62,291 bases of DNA, taken from Erythrobacter sp. Lineage in GTDB: Bacteria; Pseudomonadota; Alphaproteobacteria; Sphingomonadales; Sphingomonadaceae. The position numbers and the translations under genes are program-made. The stretch is from the NCBI GenBank assembly GCA_029937545.1, contig JAPYPR010000012.1, forward strand, positions 1 to 62,291, in the 5' to 3' direction. This document shows positions 1 to 13,180 of the stretch, one piece after another; position 1 is the first letter of the stretch; each line of letters starts with the position of its first letter. Under the pieces are notes generated by a model, which made no database searches, was not told the DNA's origin, and was given only the letters and a program-made list of their open reading frames with translations.

Positions 1-52
1 ACGTGAATCACATCCTCATCGCGCTGTGAATCCTATTTATGGGTCCGGACCC
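1..52. other. Possible end of a mobile element at the left edge
   Basis: Positions 41-52 form a perfect 12-base palindrome (GGGTCCGGACCC). It lies exactly where the neighbouring MerR-family reading frame stops resembling its family, next to a CTAG-like sequence at 52-55. This is what the inverted end of an insertion sequence inside the regulator gene would look like, but no transposase is visible because the window ends here. The mobile-element reading is inference; the palindrome itself is plain. Confidence 0.25.
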
Positions 53-367
53 TAGTTCGGTGCGCAGCAAATTCAGATCGGCGATCTTGCGTTCAACTTC
101 CCTCAGTTGCTGGTGAACGAGTTCATCGACATCTTCGCACGGTTTTTCGTCGTGATCAGATAGGGCAAGCAATTCACGCACCTGAGACATGCTGAAGCCA
201 AGTTTGCGTGCTCGCCGAACAAATGTAAGCGCCGCCAGATGTGCATCGGAGTAATCGCGGTAGTTACTGTCGGTCCGATCGGCGGCAGGCAGAATACCCT
301 CGCGCTCGTAATAGCGGATCGTCTCCGCCTTGGTGCCGGTTGCCCTTGCCAGTTCGCCAATACGCAT
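8..367 (-). CDS. MerR-family heavy-metal regulator with altered C-terminus
   Basis: Transcription factor of the MerR family, close to the Cd/Pb/Zn-responsive CadR/PbrR branch. The N-terminal winged helix-turn-helix (about residues 1-70) has the hallmark ETIRYYEREG run. A dimerisation helix follows, with one Cys (CEDVDEL). Family members normally end in a Cys-containing metal-binding tail (motifs like QCxxG and ECxI); here the homology stops after LLRTEL and the last dozen residues are unrelated. The chosen start is the ATG at 367; a GTG at 370 is also possible. It is divergent from the CDF gene and starts next to the operator at 371-401. If truncated, it could be metal-blind or non-functional. 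Confidence 0.8.
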   Translation of the reverse strand: MRIGELARATGTKAETIRYYEREGILPAADRTDSNYRDYSDAHLAALTFVRRARKLGFSMSQVRELLALSDHDEKPCEDVDELVHQQLREVERKIADLNLLRTELGSGPINRIHSAMRM

Positions 368-370
368 CAC

Positions 371-401
371 TTGACCTTGTAGTTACTACAAGGCGCATAT
401 G
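371..401 (+). promoter_or_regulatory. MerR-type promoter with overlapping operator
   Basis: The -35 TTGACC is at 371-376 and the -10 CATATG at 396-401, separated by 19 bases, the over-long spacer typical of MerR-activated promoters. The spacer carries a perfect dyad, CCTTGTAG-TTA-CTACAAGG, at 375-393. Transcription should begin near 407. That excludes an ATG at 399 as the CDF start and supports the ATG at 435. The regulator starts just left of the site and probably autoregulates. Confidence 0.88.
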
Positions 402-434
402 TCCCTGCGACTCGAAGATTGCAAGGAAACCGGC

Positions 435-1073
435 ATGGGCAAATCCTGCTGCCAGACACCAGAACCCGATCAAGCTGCGCACAACGATCCGCGTTGGCGA
501 TTGATCTTGTGGATCGCACTGATCGCGAATGCGGCGATGTTTATGGTCGAGATCATTGCCGGTGTTGCTGCCGATTCCCGCGCGCTTCAGGCCGATGCGC
601 TCGATTTCTTCGGCGATGCGGCGAATTACGCGATCAGCCTCGGTGTCGCTGGGATGGCGCTCGCTTGGCGTGCTAAGGCAGCGCTGGTGAAGGCCGCGAC
701 CATGCTCGCGTTTGGTCTGTGGGTGATCGGATATGCGATCTACGGGCTGATAGTCGGCTCGAGCCCTGAACCGCAGACGATGGGCGTCATCGGCACGCTG
801 GCGCTGGTTGTGAACATAATCGTCGCGCTGTTGCTGTTCCGCTATCGCGAAGGCGATGCGAACATGCGTTCGGTGTGGATCTGTTCGCGCAACGATGCGA
901 TCGGGAACATCGCGGTGCTCGGTGCCGCTTTCGGGGTGTTCGGCACCGGCCAGGCATGGCCCGACCTGTTGGTGGCCGGAGTTATGGCGTCCCTTGCCAT
1001 CTGGGGCAGCGTCGAGGTTTTCAACCAAGCACGCGGCGAATTTTCCATGAAAGAAAAAGAAGCGCGGCCATGA
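435..1073 (+). CDS. CDF-type cation transporter
   Basis: Cation diffusion facilitator-like inner-membrane transporter, about 212 residues with roughly six hydrophobic segments. It probably moves Zn, Co, Cd or similar divalent cations out of the cytoplasm by proton exchange. Two acidic membrane motifs are visible: ADALDFFGDAANY in an early helix and SRNDAIGN in a later one, matching the transport-site positions of CDF proteins. The N-terminus has adjacent cysteines (KSCC). The start at 435 is set by the upstream promoter and an AAGGA ribosome site. It is the first gene under the MerR-type promoter and overlaps the next gene by ATGA. The metal cannot be told from sequence. Confidence 0.87.
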   Translation: MGKSCCQTPEPDQAAHNDPRWRLILWIALIANAAMFMVEIIAGVAADSRALQADALDFFGDAANYAISLGVAGMALAWRAKAALVKAATMLAFGLWVIGYAIYGLIVGSSPEPQTMGVIGTLALVVNIIVALLLFRYREGDANMRSVWICSRNDAIGNIAVLGAAFGVFGTGQAWPDLLVAGVMASLAIWGSVEVFNQARGEFSMKEKEARP

Positions 1074-1417
1074 GTGTCACTCGCAATGAAAGGTTGGCGT
1101 GGCTAGGTGCGGAATATGTCGCCTATCGCAGGGCACTGACAGCGGGTGACATCGCCGATGGATGGCGCCATCTTGAGCGCGCCCATATCGTAGCCCAGCC
1201 ATTATTGCTTGAACATCTGCGTTCGCACTGGTTGATGTTGCAATTGGCGATGCGCGAGCGCGACCTTGCCGAAAGCGCGGGGCAGGTGCTGCGTCTTTTG
1301 CTGGCAGTCCCCGGAAATATGAGCGGGCGGTTGCCCACCGGGAACAGCGGACGCGCAGGCGTCAGCGCATTGCGTTCGATGCCCGTGACGAAAGATCTTG
1401 AGCGTTTCGTGCAATGA
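1070..1417 (+). CDS. DUF3703 protein of metal-resistance clusters
   Basis: A 115-residue soluble protein that looks like the DUF3703 family: a HLERAHI motif, then SHWLMLQLAMRERD, then a PTGN-type loop and an ALRSMPVTKDL ending. The family is known mainly from heavy-metal efflux neighbourhoods; its biochemical role is not established. The start at 1070 overlaps the CDF stop codon (ATGA), so translation is probably coupled. No signal peptide or membrane segment is seen. Position between two metal genes suggests an accessory role in metal handling, which is inference. Confidence 0.8.
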   Translation: MSVTRNERLAWLGAEYVAYRRALTAGDIADGWRHLERAHIVAQPLLLEHLRSHWLMLQLAMRERDLAESAGQVLRLLLAVPGNMSGRLPTGNSGRAGVSALRSMPVTKDLERFVQ

Positions 1418-1455
1418 TGCTGGCCGGATCAAAATTTCTTCGCTATCGGACCGCT

Positions 1456-1770
1456 ATGCGTCTGTTCGTGACCCTTTTTGCTGCCATGGCCATTCTCCTG
1501 TCTGCCAGCCATGCCGCGCCGGTGGGCGCACACGACGACGATCCGGTGCATACCGCGTCACATGCTGTCGATCATGAACATGGAAGCAGCGGCGATGCCC
1601 CTGGCGGCGAGCAGCACGACGGTCATCACCATTGCCCTAGCGCAGCCGCTCCCAATCACAGTGTTGCAGTCGGCGGGGATTATTTTTCCAGTTCGCGGTT
1701 TTCGCGGCCCAACATGTCCCGGCTCGATTCAACGACACGGGCTCCGCCTCTTACCCCTCCCAAGGCCTGA
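1456..1770 (+). CDS. Small exported His-rich protein
   Basis: About 104 residues from the ATG at 1456, which starts directly on a signal peptide (MRLFVTLFAAMAILL, cleavage likely near the SHAAP run). The mature part is rich in His and Asp (HDDD, HEHG, HDGHHH), followed by a proline-rich tail (RAPPLTPP). It resembles small CzcI-like periplasmic proteins found before czcCBA operons, and probably binds divalent metal in the periplasm. An in-frame ATG at 1414 would add 14 residues ahead of the signal peptide and is less likely. A terminator hairpin follows at 1782. Function is inferred from composition and position. Confidence 0.65.
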   Translation: MRLFVTLFAAMAILLSASHAAPVGAHDDDPVHTASHAVDHEHGSSGDAPGGEQHDGHHHCPSAAAPNHSVAVGGDYFSSSRFSRPNMSRLDSTTRAPPLTPPKA

Positions 1771-1781
1771 TCGCATGTAAC

Positions 1782-1810
1782 GGTGCGCGGCGTATCCGCG
1801 CACCTTTCTT
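1782..1810 (+). terminator. Rho-independent terminator or attenuator before czcC
   Basis: A perfect nine-base stem (GGTGCGCGG / CCGCGCACC) with loop CGTAT is followed by TTTCTT. It separates the CDF/DUF3703/His-rich genes from czcC, whose start is only 28 bases beyond the tail. Either czcCBA has its own compact promoter, or the hairpin reduces read-through from the MerR promoter. Confidence 0.75.
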
Positions 1811-1838
1811 GTGGTAATTTGCCAAGGGATACTTCCCG

Positions 1839-3068
1839 ATGAAATCGATATTTTGTGCGTCCCTGCTTTGCGGGGTCGCGGGGCTATGGTCTGCGCCAGT
1901 CGCGGCCCAGTCGCTGACGCTTGATGCGGCCGTTGAGCGTGCCGTCGAAGCAGCTCCGGAACTAAGAGCCGGTGAAGCCTCGGTCGATGCGGCGCGCGCC
2001 GAGATTCGCCAGGCAGGTGTCCGCCCCAATCCCACGCTGGTTGTTGAGGCAGAGAATTTCGCCGGCACCGGCAGTTTCAGCGTGCTCGAACAGCCGGAAG
2101 TCACGGTAACCTATGAGCAACGCATTGAACGCGGAGGCAAGCGCGAGGCGCGCCTCGGCTATGCATCGCGCGGCCTTGATCTGGCCGAGGCTCAGGCGCG
2201 GTTGGCGCGGCTCAATCTTGCCCAGCAGGTGCAGCGCGCCTTCATCGACGTTCAGATAGCCGACCAGACAGTTTGGATTGTCGAGCGTCGGCTCGAAACC
2301 GAGACTGCGATGCAATCCGAAGCTCTGCGCCGCGTGCGCGGCTACCGCGATCCATTGTTCGTAGAGACGCAGGCGGCAGCCCGGGTAACTGCGGCTGAAC
2401 TGGCGCTGGAACAGGCGAGAGCACGTGCGAGTGCTGCGCGCGATCTGCTTGCATCTTTCTGGGGCGGCGAAGGCGAACAGCTCGAAATTACAGACGCGAT
2501 TGCCAGGCCGTCTCTCGCCGGAAGCCTTGCACAAGCATATGCGGATTTGCGCGACGCGGCGGTCGCAAGGGCGAGTGCCGGAGTGGTCCTTGAGCAATCG
2601 CGCGCTACGCAGGATTACACACTCGGTGGCGGGGTGCGTCTCATGCGCGAAACGAACGATGTTGCGCTGGTAGCGGGAATATCCATCCCGCTGGGCCGGT
2701 TTGACCGCAATCAGGGGAATATCGAGCGGGCACAGGCTGAACGGCGGCGTCTACAGGCCGAAGCAGAGGCCCATCGCCTGGCACGCCTGAGGCGGCTCGC
2801 TGCGCTGCGAGCGGAGGCCGATGGCGCTGCGCGCCGTGCGGATGGCTTGATGCACGATGTATATCCGCAGGCGGTCTCGACATTGGATCAGGTCCGCGAA
2901 GGGTACAATCGCGGCGGGTTCCGCTTCTCCGATATGCAGGCCGCCGCCGATGCCATCGTCGACGTGCAGCAACAATGGGTCGAGGCGATGAACATCTTTC
3001 GCGACGCCCAATCCGAAATTGACAGACTTACCGGCCGCTTTGACGTGGCCGCGGAGACACTCCCATGA
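1839..3068 (+). CDS. czcC: CzcC-like TolC-family outer-membrane efflux protein
   Basis: A 409-residue outer-membrane factor of the heavy-metal RND pump. It has a clear signal peptide (cleavage near PVAAQS), then two long coiled-coil/β-strand repeats typical of the OEP family: an early AxxRQAGVRPNPTL motif and a second-half LGRFDRNQGNIERAQAE motif. It forms the trimeric exit duct for metal delivered by CzcA and CzcB. The next gene starts four bases before its stop, so it is in one operon with czcB and czcA. Specificity (Zn, Co, Cd or Ni) comes from the partners, not from this subunit. Confidence 0.9.
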   Translation: MKSIFCASLLCGVAGLWSAPVAAQSLTLDAAVERAVEAAPELRAGEASVDAARAEIRQAGVRPNPTLVVEAENFAGTGSFSVLEQPEVTVTYEQRIERGGKREARLGYASRGLDLAEAQARLARLNLAQQVQRAFIDVQIADQTVWIVERRLETETAMQSEALRRVRGYRDPLFVETQAAARVTAAELALEQARARASAARDLLASFWGGEGEQLEITDAIARPSLAGSLAQAYADLRDAAVARASAGVVLEQSRATQDYTLGGGVRLMRETNDVALVAGISIPLGRFDRNQGNIERAQAERRRLQAEAEAHRLARLRRLAALRAEADGAARRADGLMHDVYPQAVSTLDQVREGYNRGGFRFSDMQAAADAIVDVQQQWVEAMNIFRDAQSEIDRLTGRFDVAAETLP

Positions 3069-4306
3069 TCAAGCAATTCCTTGTCCGCCTGATGCCGCTC
3101 GCCTTTCTCGCCCTTCCGCTTGCAGCCTGTGGTTCCGGCCCGGAAGGTGCAGAAGCCGAGACAGAGGCCGCCGCCGAGACGCCCGAAGGCCCGCATGGCG
3201 GGCGTTTGCTGAGTGATGGCGACCTCGGACTGGAAGTCACCATCTTCGAAGCTGGCCAGGACCCGCAGTTCCGCATCTATCCTTACTGGGAAGGCGAGCC
3301 GCTCGACCCAGACAAGGTCAGTCTCCAGATCACACTCAACCGCCTTGGCGGTCAGGTCGACAACTTCGCCTTTGGCCCGCAGGATGACTTTCTTACGAGT
3401 GAAACGGTGGTCACAGAACCGCACAGCTTCGATGTCGAAGTCGTGGCAAACGTGGAGGGCAAACGCAGCCGCTGGACTTACGAAAGCTACGAAGGGCGAA
3501 CGACTATCACGCCCGAGGCTGCGGAACAAGGCGGCATTGAGATTGGCACCGCAGGTCCTGCATCGATCGGCGATGCGCGCGAACTCTATGGAACGGTTGA
3601 ACTCGATCCTTCAGCGCGGTCTGAAATTCGCGGACAGTTTCCTGGCCGCGTGGTTTCGGTGACCAAACAGGTCGGCGATTCCGTTAGGCGGGGCGAACTG
3701 CTGGCGCAGGTTGAATCGTCAGAGAGCCTGCAAATCTATCCGGTCTATTCCACAGTCAGCGGTGTCGTTGCCGAACGCGCCGGCAATCCCGGCAACATGA
3801 CCGGGGGCGAACCACTCTACGTCATCACCAATCCGGGTGCGACGACAGTCGTGTTCAACATCTTCCCGCGTGACCTTGGCATCGTCAGGCCCGGCATGCG
3901 GGTGGAGGTCGAAGCGCAGGACGGACGGGCAGTGGGTGCAGCGACGCTCGGTCAGTATCTGCCTGAAGGCAATGCGCAGGCAGGGACAGCTCTCATCCGG
4001 GCATCCATTCCCAATCGTGGTGGGTGGATCCGGCCCGGCATGACGATGCGCGGCCGCCTGACTGTCAATCAGGAAAGCGTGCCGCTGGCAGTCCGAACAG
4101 AGGCCATTCAGCCATTCCGGGACTTCCAGGTCGTCTACGCCAGATATGGCGATGAATATGAGGTGCGGATGCTCGAACTGGGCCGCAGAGGTGCGGACTA
4201 CACCGAGGTGCTTTCGGGCATCGAACCCGGCACGCCCTATGTCACTCAGGGCTCCTTCCTTGTGCGCGCGGACGTCGAAAAGTCCGGCGCCAGTCACGAT
4301 CATTGA
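3065..4306 (+). CDS. czcB: CzcB-like periplasmic adaptor lipoprotein
   Basis: A 413-residue membrane-fusion protein joining the RND pump to the outer-membrane duct. The N-terminus is a lipoprotein signal with lipobox LAAC (Cys 22). A GPHGG motif near residue 43 begins the extra N-terminal domain seen in CzcB proteins. The lipoyl-like half-motifs and β-barrel follow (QVGDSVRRGELLAQVES). The C-terminus ends in SHDH, which could bind metal. Its ATG overlaps the czcC stop, and czcA starts 15 bases beyond its end. Confidence 0.9.
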   Translation: MIKQFLVRLMPLAFLALPLAACGSGPEGAEAETEAAAETPEGPHGGRLLSDGDLGLEVTIFEAGQDPQFRIYPYWEGEPLDPDKVSLQITLNRLGGQVDNFAFGPQDDFLTSETVVTEPHSFDVEVVANVEGKRSRWTYESYEGRTTITPEAAEQGGIEIGTAGPASIGDARELYGTVELDPSARSEIRGQFPGRVVSVTKQVGDSVRRGELLAQVESSESLQIYPVYSTVSGVVAERAGNPGNMTGGEPLYVITNPGATTVVFNIFPRDLGIVRPGMRVEVEAQDGRAVGAATLGQYLPEGNAQAGTALIRASIPNRGGWIRPGMTMRGRLTVNQESVPLAVRTEAIQPFRDFQVVYARYGDEYEVRMLELGRRGADYTEVLSGIEPGTPYVTQGSFLVRADVEKSGASHDH

Positions 4307-9429
<5,123 letters not shown>

Positions 9430-9479
9430 CCCGCCGTTTCACGGTGGCAATAGTTAGAAACCAAGACTGGAGTTCCCGA

Positions 9480-10202
9480 ATGCCGAATTTGGCAATATTG
9501 AAACCGCCGGGCCTTTCCCGGCATTTTTTGGCCGCTTTTCTAGTGGCATTGTTAGTGCTGTTTGCGGCGGGAGAAGCCTGGGCGCACAACGTCGCGGAAG
9601 GAGACAAGGGCTATATCCAGGAGAGCAGCGGCGTACTGTTCTGGCCCTTCGTCTATCTCGGTGCCAAGCATATGGTGACCGGTTACGACCATCTCCTGTT
9701 CCTGTTCGGCGTCATCTTCTTCCTCTACCGGATGAAGGACATCGGCATCTATGTGACGCTGTTCGCCATCGGCCATTCGACCACGCTGCTGTTCGGTGTC
9801 CTGACCGGGATCAGCGCCAACGCCTATATCATCGACGCGATCATCGGCCTGTCGGTCGTCTACAAGGCGCTCGACAATCTTGGCGCCTTTCAGCGATGGT
9901 TCGGCTTTCAGCCCAACACCAAAGCTGCGACGCTCATCTTCGGTTTCTTCCACGGCTTCGGCTTGGCGACCAAAATTCTCGAGTTCGAGATCGCCGAGGA
10001 CGGCCTGATTACCAACCTTATCGCGTTCAATATCGGCGTGGAACTGGGCCAGCTGCTGGCGCTCGCCGCAATTCTTATCGTGATGGGCTTCTGGCGCAAA
10101 ACGGGAAGTTTCATGCGCCACGCTTTTGCCGCCAACACCGTTTTGATGACCGCGGGCTTCATGCTCGTCGGCTTCCAGCTGGCCGGTTACGCCGCCAGCT
10201 AA
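9480..10202 (+). CDS. HupE/UreJ-type membrane protein
   Basis: About 240 residues with a signal-like first helix (cleavage near GEAWAHN) and six or so membrane helices. His-bearing motifs are GYDHLLFLFG, FAIGHSTTLL and FFHGFGLA, typical of the HupE/UreJ-2 family, some members of which import nickel or cobalt. The ATG at 9480 has GGAG six bases upstream; an ATG at 9444 would put extra residues before the signal. It follows the P-type ATPase by 50 bases and precedes the anchor protein by 18, so it is probably part of the same operon. Import or sensing of metal is possible; the role here is not known. Confidence 0.82.
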   Translation: MPNLAILKPPGLSRHFLAAFLVALLVLFAAGEAWAHNVAEGDKGYIQESSGVLFWPFVYLGAKHMVTGYDHLLFLFGVIFFLYRMKDIGIYVTLFAIGHSTTLLFGVLTGISANAYIIDAIIGLSVVYKALDNLGAFQRWFGFQPNTKAATLIFGFFHGFGLATKILEFEIAEDGLITNLIAFNIGVELGQLLALAAILIVMGFWRKTGSFMRHAFAANTVLMTAGFMLVGFQLAGYAAS

Positions 10203-10220
10203 GACAGAGGAAAATCTGCC

Positions 10221-10844
10221 ATGTTCAATTCACAACGCCCCGACCCCGCCGACCTCCCCACTACCGGGCAATTGCTGCGCGCAACCGCGATCGCAGCCGT
10301 GTCCGCTGGTGCTATCCTGGTGACGGTCATTCTGCCGAGCGAGTATGGGGTGGACCCCACCGGTATCGGCCGCACGCTCGGATTGACCCAGATGGGTGAG
10401 ATCAAGATGCAGCTCGCCGAAGAGGCCGCCGCCGACGCGGCGATGGATAATGCCGACGATCAGCAGTTGGCCGCCGCGCCTGCATCTGCGTCAACCGAGC
10501 AGGGCTCACCCGCAACCAACGGCGATACGCGCAGCGACGTGACCACCATTACGCTTGCCCCGGGCGAAGGCGCGGAGATCAAGGTCGCGATGACCGATGG
10601 TGCGCAGACAGAATTTGACTGGTCGGTTGAGGGTGGACACGTCAATTACGACACCCATGCCGATGCCCCGGGTATTTCCTATCACGGCTATGGCAAGGGC
10701 AGGGAGTCGACTGGCGAGAACGGTACGCTCGTCGCCGCATTTGACGGCAACCATGGCTGGTTCTGGCGCAACCGCTCTGGCGGGACCGTCACCGTTACGC
10801 TGAGAACAGATGGTGCCTACACAGAGCTGAAGCGCGTGGTCTGA
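10221..10844 (+). CDS. Membrane-anchored periplasmic protein paired with HupE
   Basis: A 207-residue protein with a single N-terminal membrane helix (about residues 23-42), a low-complexity Ala/Asp/Gln linker (about 60-100) and a C-terminal globular β-rich domain. The domain has many His, Trp and Gly residues (GHVNYDTHADAP, YHGYGKGRE, GNHGWFWRN). Proteins of this layout are annotated as transmembrane anchor proteins and recur beside hupE in metal-efflux clusters. The C-terminal domain probably faces the periplasm. No enzymatic motif is recognised and its function is unknown. Confidence 0.72.
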   Translation: MFNSQRPDPADLPTTGQLLRATAIAAVSAGAILVTVILPSEYGVDPTGIGRTLGLTQMGEIKMQLAEEAAADAAMDNADDQQLAAAPASASTEQGSPATNGDTRSDVTTITLAPGEGAEIKVAMTDGAQTEFDWSVEGGHVNYDTHADAPGISYHGYGKGRESTGENGTLVAAFDGNHGWFWRNRSGGTVTVTLRTDGAYTELKRVV

Positions 10845-11025
10845 CATCAGTTAGAGAAAGCGCGAATCTGCCATTAGCTCAATCGAAGGGATGGCAGCTT
10901 TCAGCGTTGACAGTCGCGCCTCGCTATGTCTGAAATGAAGGCGCTAAGCTGTCATTGATCAGGCATTGGCACCGCGATTGCCCATTGATCTAAGTGCCCA
11001 CCATTGTCACGCCGGGCGCACCACC

Positions 11026-12204
11026 TCACCTGCCATAGCGCTTCGCGTAGAGTGCCAGCGCGGTCAGGACGTTCGAGAAAATCGCGAGCAGTATGCATGT
11101 GCCGGTCCACCCAAGTGCATCATAAGCTGCGGTCCCGGCATAGCTGCCAAGGCCGCCGCCGATGAACATCAGCACCACATAGATCGTGGTCAAGCGCGTG
11201 CGCAGATCGGGGCGCAGGGTCAGGAAAGTCATGCGCCCCGTCACATCGATACCCGGCCCAACCAGATTGGCCAGCACTAAGGGAATGAGCAGCGTCGTCA
11301 CGGCCCCGCCGAGGGGCCAGAGCAGGAGGACGCCGAACAGCTGGACGACAGCGAAGATCGCGCGGGCCTTGCGTGCGCCCACCTCATCCGCCCAACGACC
11401 GAGCCGCGGTGTCGAAAATATGCTGACAGCCGCGATCCCGGCGAGATAGCCTACCGTATCGGTGCCATATCCCATCTCTGGCGAGGTCAGATGCAGCGCC
11501 AGCGCAAGCCACAGCGCGATGAACTGGCCGAAATTCAGCGCCTGGATTGATCCAGATACCAGGATCTCCCGGTATTCCCTGATCAGCGGAAAGACTGTCA
11601 ACAGCAGAGCGCCATAGCTTTCGCGCCCCGCCGTATCGCGTTCGCCGCCCTCCATCAGGCGGGGGAGGGCGATGGTCACCGCCAGCATCAAGGCAGTCGC
11701 GATCCAGTAGACCGCCCGCCAGTCGAAATACTCGGCGATGACGCCTGCTCCGACACGGGCAATCAGGATGCCGACGATTACCCCTGCCGTCAGCAAGGCC
11801 ATGACCTGCCCGAGGCGCTCGGGCGCGACCCGCTTGGAGGCGTAGGCCGGGAGCAGATAGGGGGCGATGGTGAAGAAGCCGAGCAGCGTCGAACCGGTGA
11901 CGAAGAGTGCGAAGCTTCCCGCCAGCGTCATCAGCGCCAGCGAGGCCGTCTGGCCGGCGGCGAACATGATCGTCAGCCGCCGGTTCGATATGCGATCGCC
12001 GAGCGGGAGCAGCAGGAAGATGCCCACTGCCAAGGCAAGCTGGTTGAGGGCCGGGACCAGGCCGATGCGCGCGTGGCTGACGCCGAAATAGTCCGCCACG
12101 TCGCCGATGATGGGATGGATGTAATAGGCATTCGCCGTCAAGACCGCGACGGCGACGCAAAGCGAAAATTCTTGCGCGCGGGTCAGGCGCGACAGTTCGT
12201 TCAA
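11026..12204 (-). CDS. MFS transporter
   Basis: A 392-residue major facilitator superfamily transporter with about twelve helices. The motif after helix 2 is LGDRISNRRL, the usual MFS loop signature, and the related second-half loop is LGRWADEVGARKA. It resembles the drug/sugar-efflux (YnfM/AraJ-like) branch. The start overlaps the stop of the dehalogenase-like gene by four bases (12201-12204), so the two are cotranscribed and translationally coupled. It may move the hydrolase's substrate or product; that is inference. Confidence 0.85.
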   Translation of the reverse strand: MNELSRLTRAQEFSLCVAVAVLTANAYYIHPIIGDVADYFGVSHARIGLVPALNQLALAVGIFLLLPLGDRISNRRLTIMFAAGQTASLALMTLAGSFALFVTGSTLLGFFTIAPYLLPAYASKRVAPERLGQVMALLTAGVIVGILIARVGAGVIAEYFDWRAVYWIATALMLAVTIALPRLMEGGERDTAGRESYGALLLTVFPLIREYREILVSGSIQALNFGQFIALWLALALHLTSPEMGYGTDTVGYLAGIAAVSIFSTPRLGRWADEVGARKARAIFAVVQLFGVLLLWPLGGAVTTLLIPLVLANLVGPGIDVTGRMTFLTLRPDLRTRLTTIYVVLMFIGGGLGSYAGTAAYDALGWTGTCILLAIFSNVLTALALYAKRYGR

Positions 12205-13115
12205 GCGAGGTGGCCCGCCTTGCGTGCCATGGCGATCAAGCCATCGGCGAGCGCTTCGGGCTGGTCTTCCTGGCAGAAATGGCCGCAGGCCGGCAAAGTC
12301 CTATGGGGTTGCCCCTTCGCCCCGGCGATGCGATCGATCAGGAATTTCTCGCTACCCTTGGTGATCGGATCGTCTTCGCCGAACAGCGTCAGGAATGGCT
12401 TGTCGTAAGCTGCCAGTGCCGGCCAGGCCGCCTTGTTGTCCTCCACCCCGGGCATACCATCTTTCACCGGGACAAGGCTCGGGAAGGCGCGCGCTCCGGC
12501 CTTATGGGCTTCGGTCGGAAAGGGGGCGTCGTAAGCCGCAATCTCGGCCTCGCTTCGCTCGGTCGCTGTCGCGCGGTCGAGTAGTGCACCGATGCGGAAA
12601 TCTGGCGAGTTGCGGGAAAATTCGCGCCACGCGAGGAAGGCTTGCGACGGAGTGCCGCCCGCCGGCAGGAAGGTGTTGCTGGCGACTACGCAGGCGAAGA
12701 GGTCGGGATCGTGCGTCAGCATGCGCAGGCCGAGCAGTCCGCCCCAATCCTGCACGAAAAGAGCGGCGGGCCGCGGTTCAACCGCGCTGCGCCACTGCTT
12801 CAACCAATCGACGTGGCGTGCATAGGTATAGAAGTCGATATTGCCCGGCTTGTCGCTTTTTCCGAAACCGATGAGGTCGGGCGCGAGCACCCGGAACCCG
12901 GCATCGACGAGGATCGGGATCATCTTGCGATAGAGGAACGACCAGCTCGGCTCGCCATGGAAAAGCAGGACCGGCGGCGCATCCTTCGGCCCTTCGTCGA
13001 CGTAATGCTGGCGGGCGGTCAGGCCATCGCCCAGATCGACTTCGAACCAGTTCTCCGCGAAGGGGTAGTCGGGGATGTCGGCGAACCGGTCGGACGGCGT
13101 GCGCAGGATTTCCAT
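12201..13115 (-). CDS. Haloalkane dehalogenase-like α/β-hydrolase
   Basis: A 304-residue α/β-hydrolase matching subfamily I haloalkane dehalogenases (DhlA/DhmA type). The oxyanion motif is HGEP (53-56) with Glu 55. The nucleophile elbow VQDWGG puts Asp 123 as nucleophile and Trp 124 beside it as halide-binding residue. The acid is probably Asp 248 or 249 in GEDDPIT, and the base is His 279 in CGHF. These positions are almost those of DhlA (Asp 124, Trp 125, Glu 56). Hydrolytic release of halide from a haloalkane is predicted, but the natural substrate is unknown. It is the first gene of a pair with the MFS transporter. Confidence 0.87.
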   Translation of the reverse strand: MEILRTPSDRFADIPDYPFAENWFEVDLGDGLTARQHYVDEGPKDAPPVLLFHGEPSWSFLYRKMIPILVDAGFRVLAPDLIGFGKSDKPGNIDFYTYARHVDWLKQWRSAVEPRPAALFVQDWGGLLGLRMLTHDPDLFACVVASNTFLPAGGTPSQAFLAWREFSRNSPDFRIGALLDRATATERSEAEIAAYDAPFPTEAHKAGARAFPSLVPVKDGMPGVEDNKAAWPALAAYDKPFLTLFGEDDPITKGSEKFLIDRIAGAKGQPHRTLPACGHFCQEDQPEALADGLIAMARKAGHLA

Positions 13116-13180
13116 GGGTACCTATCTCGGGGCAGACCGCGACCCAAACAAGCTCGCGAGATCAGTCCTTCATCGAAACC

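Noticed and set aside
10845..11025. Gene or element in the gap after the metal block
   Set aside because: About 180 bases with no open frame or signal I can support; only short broken frames were found.
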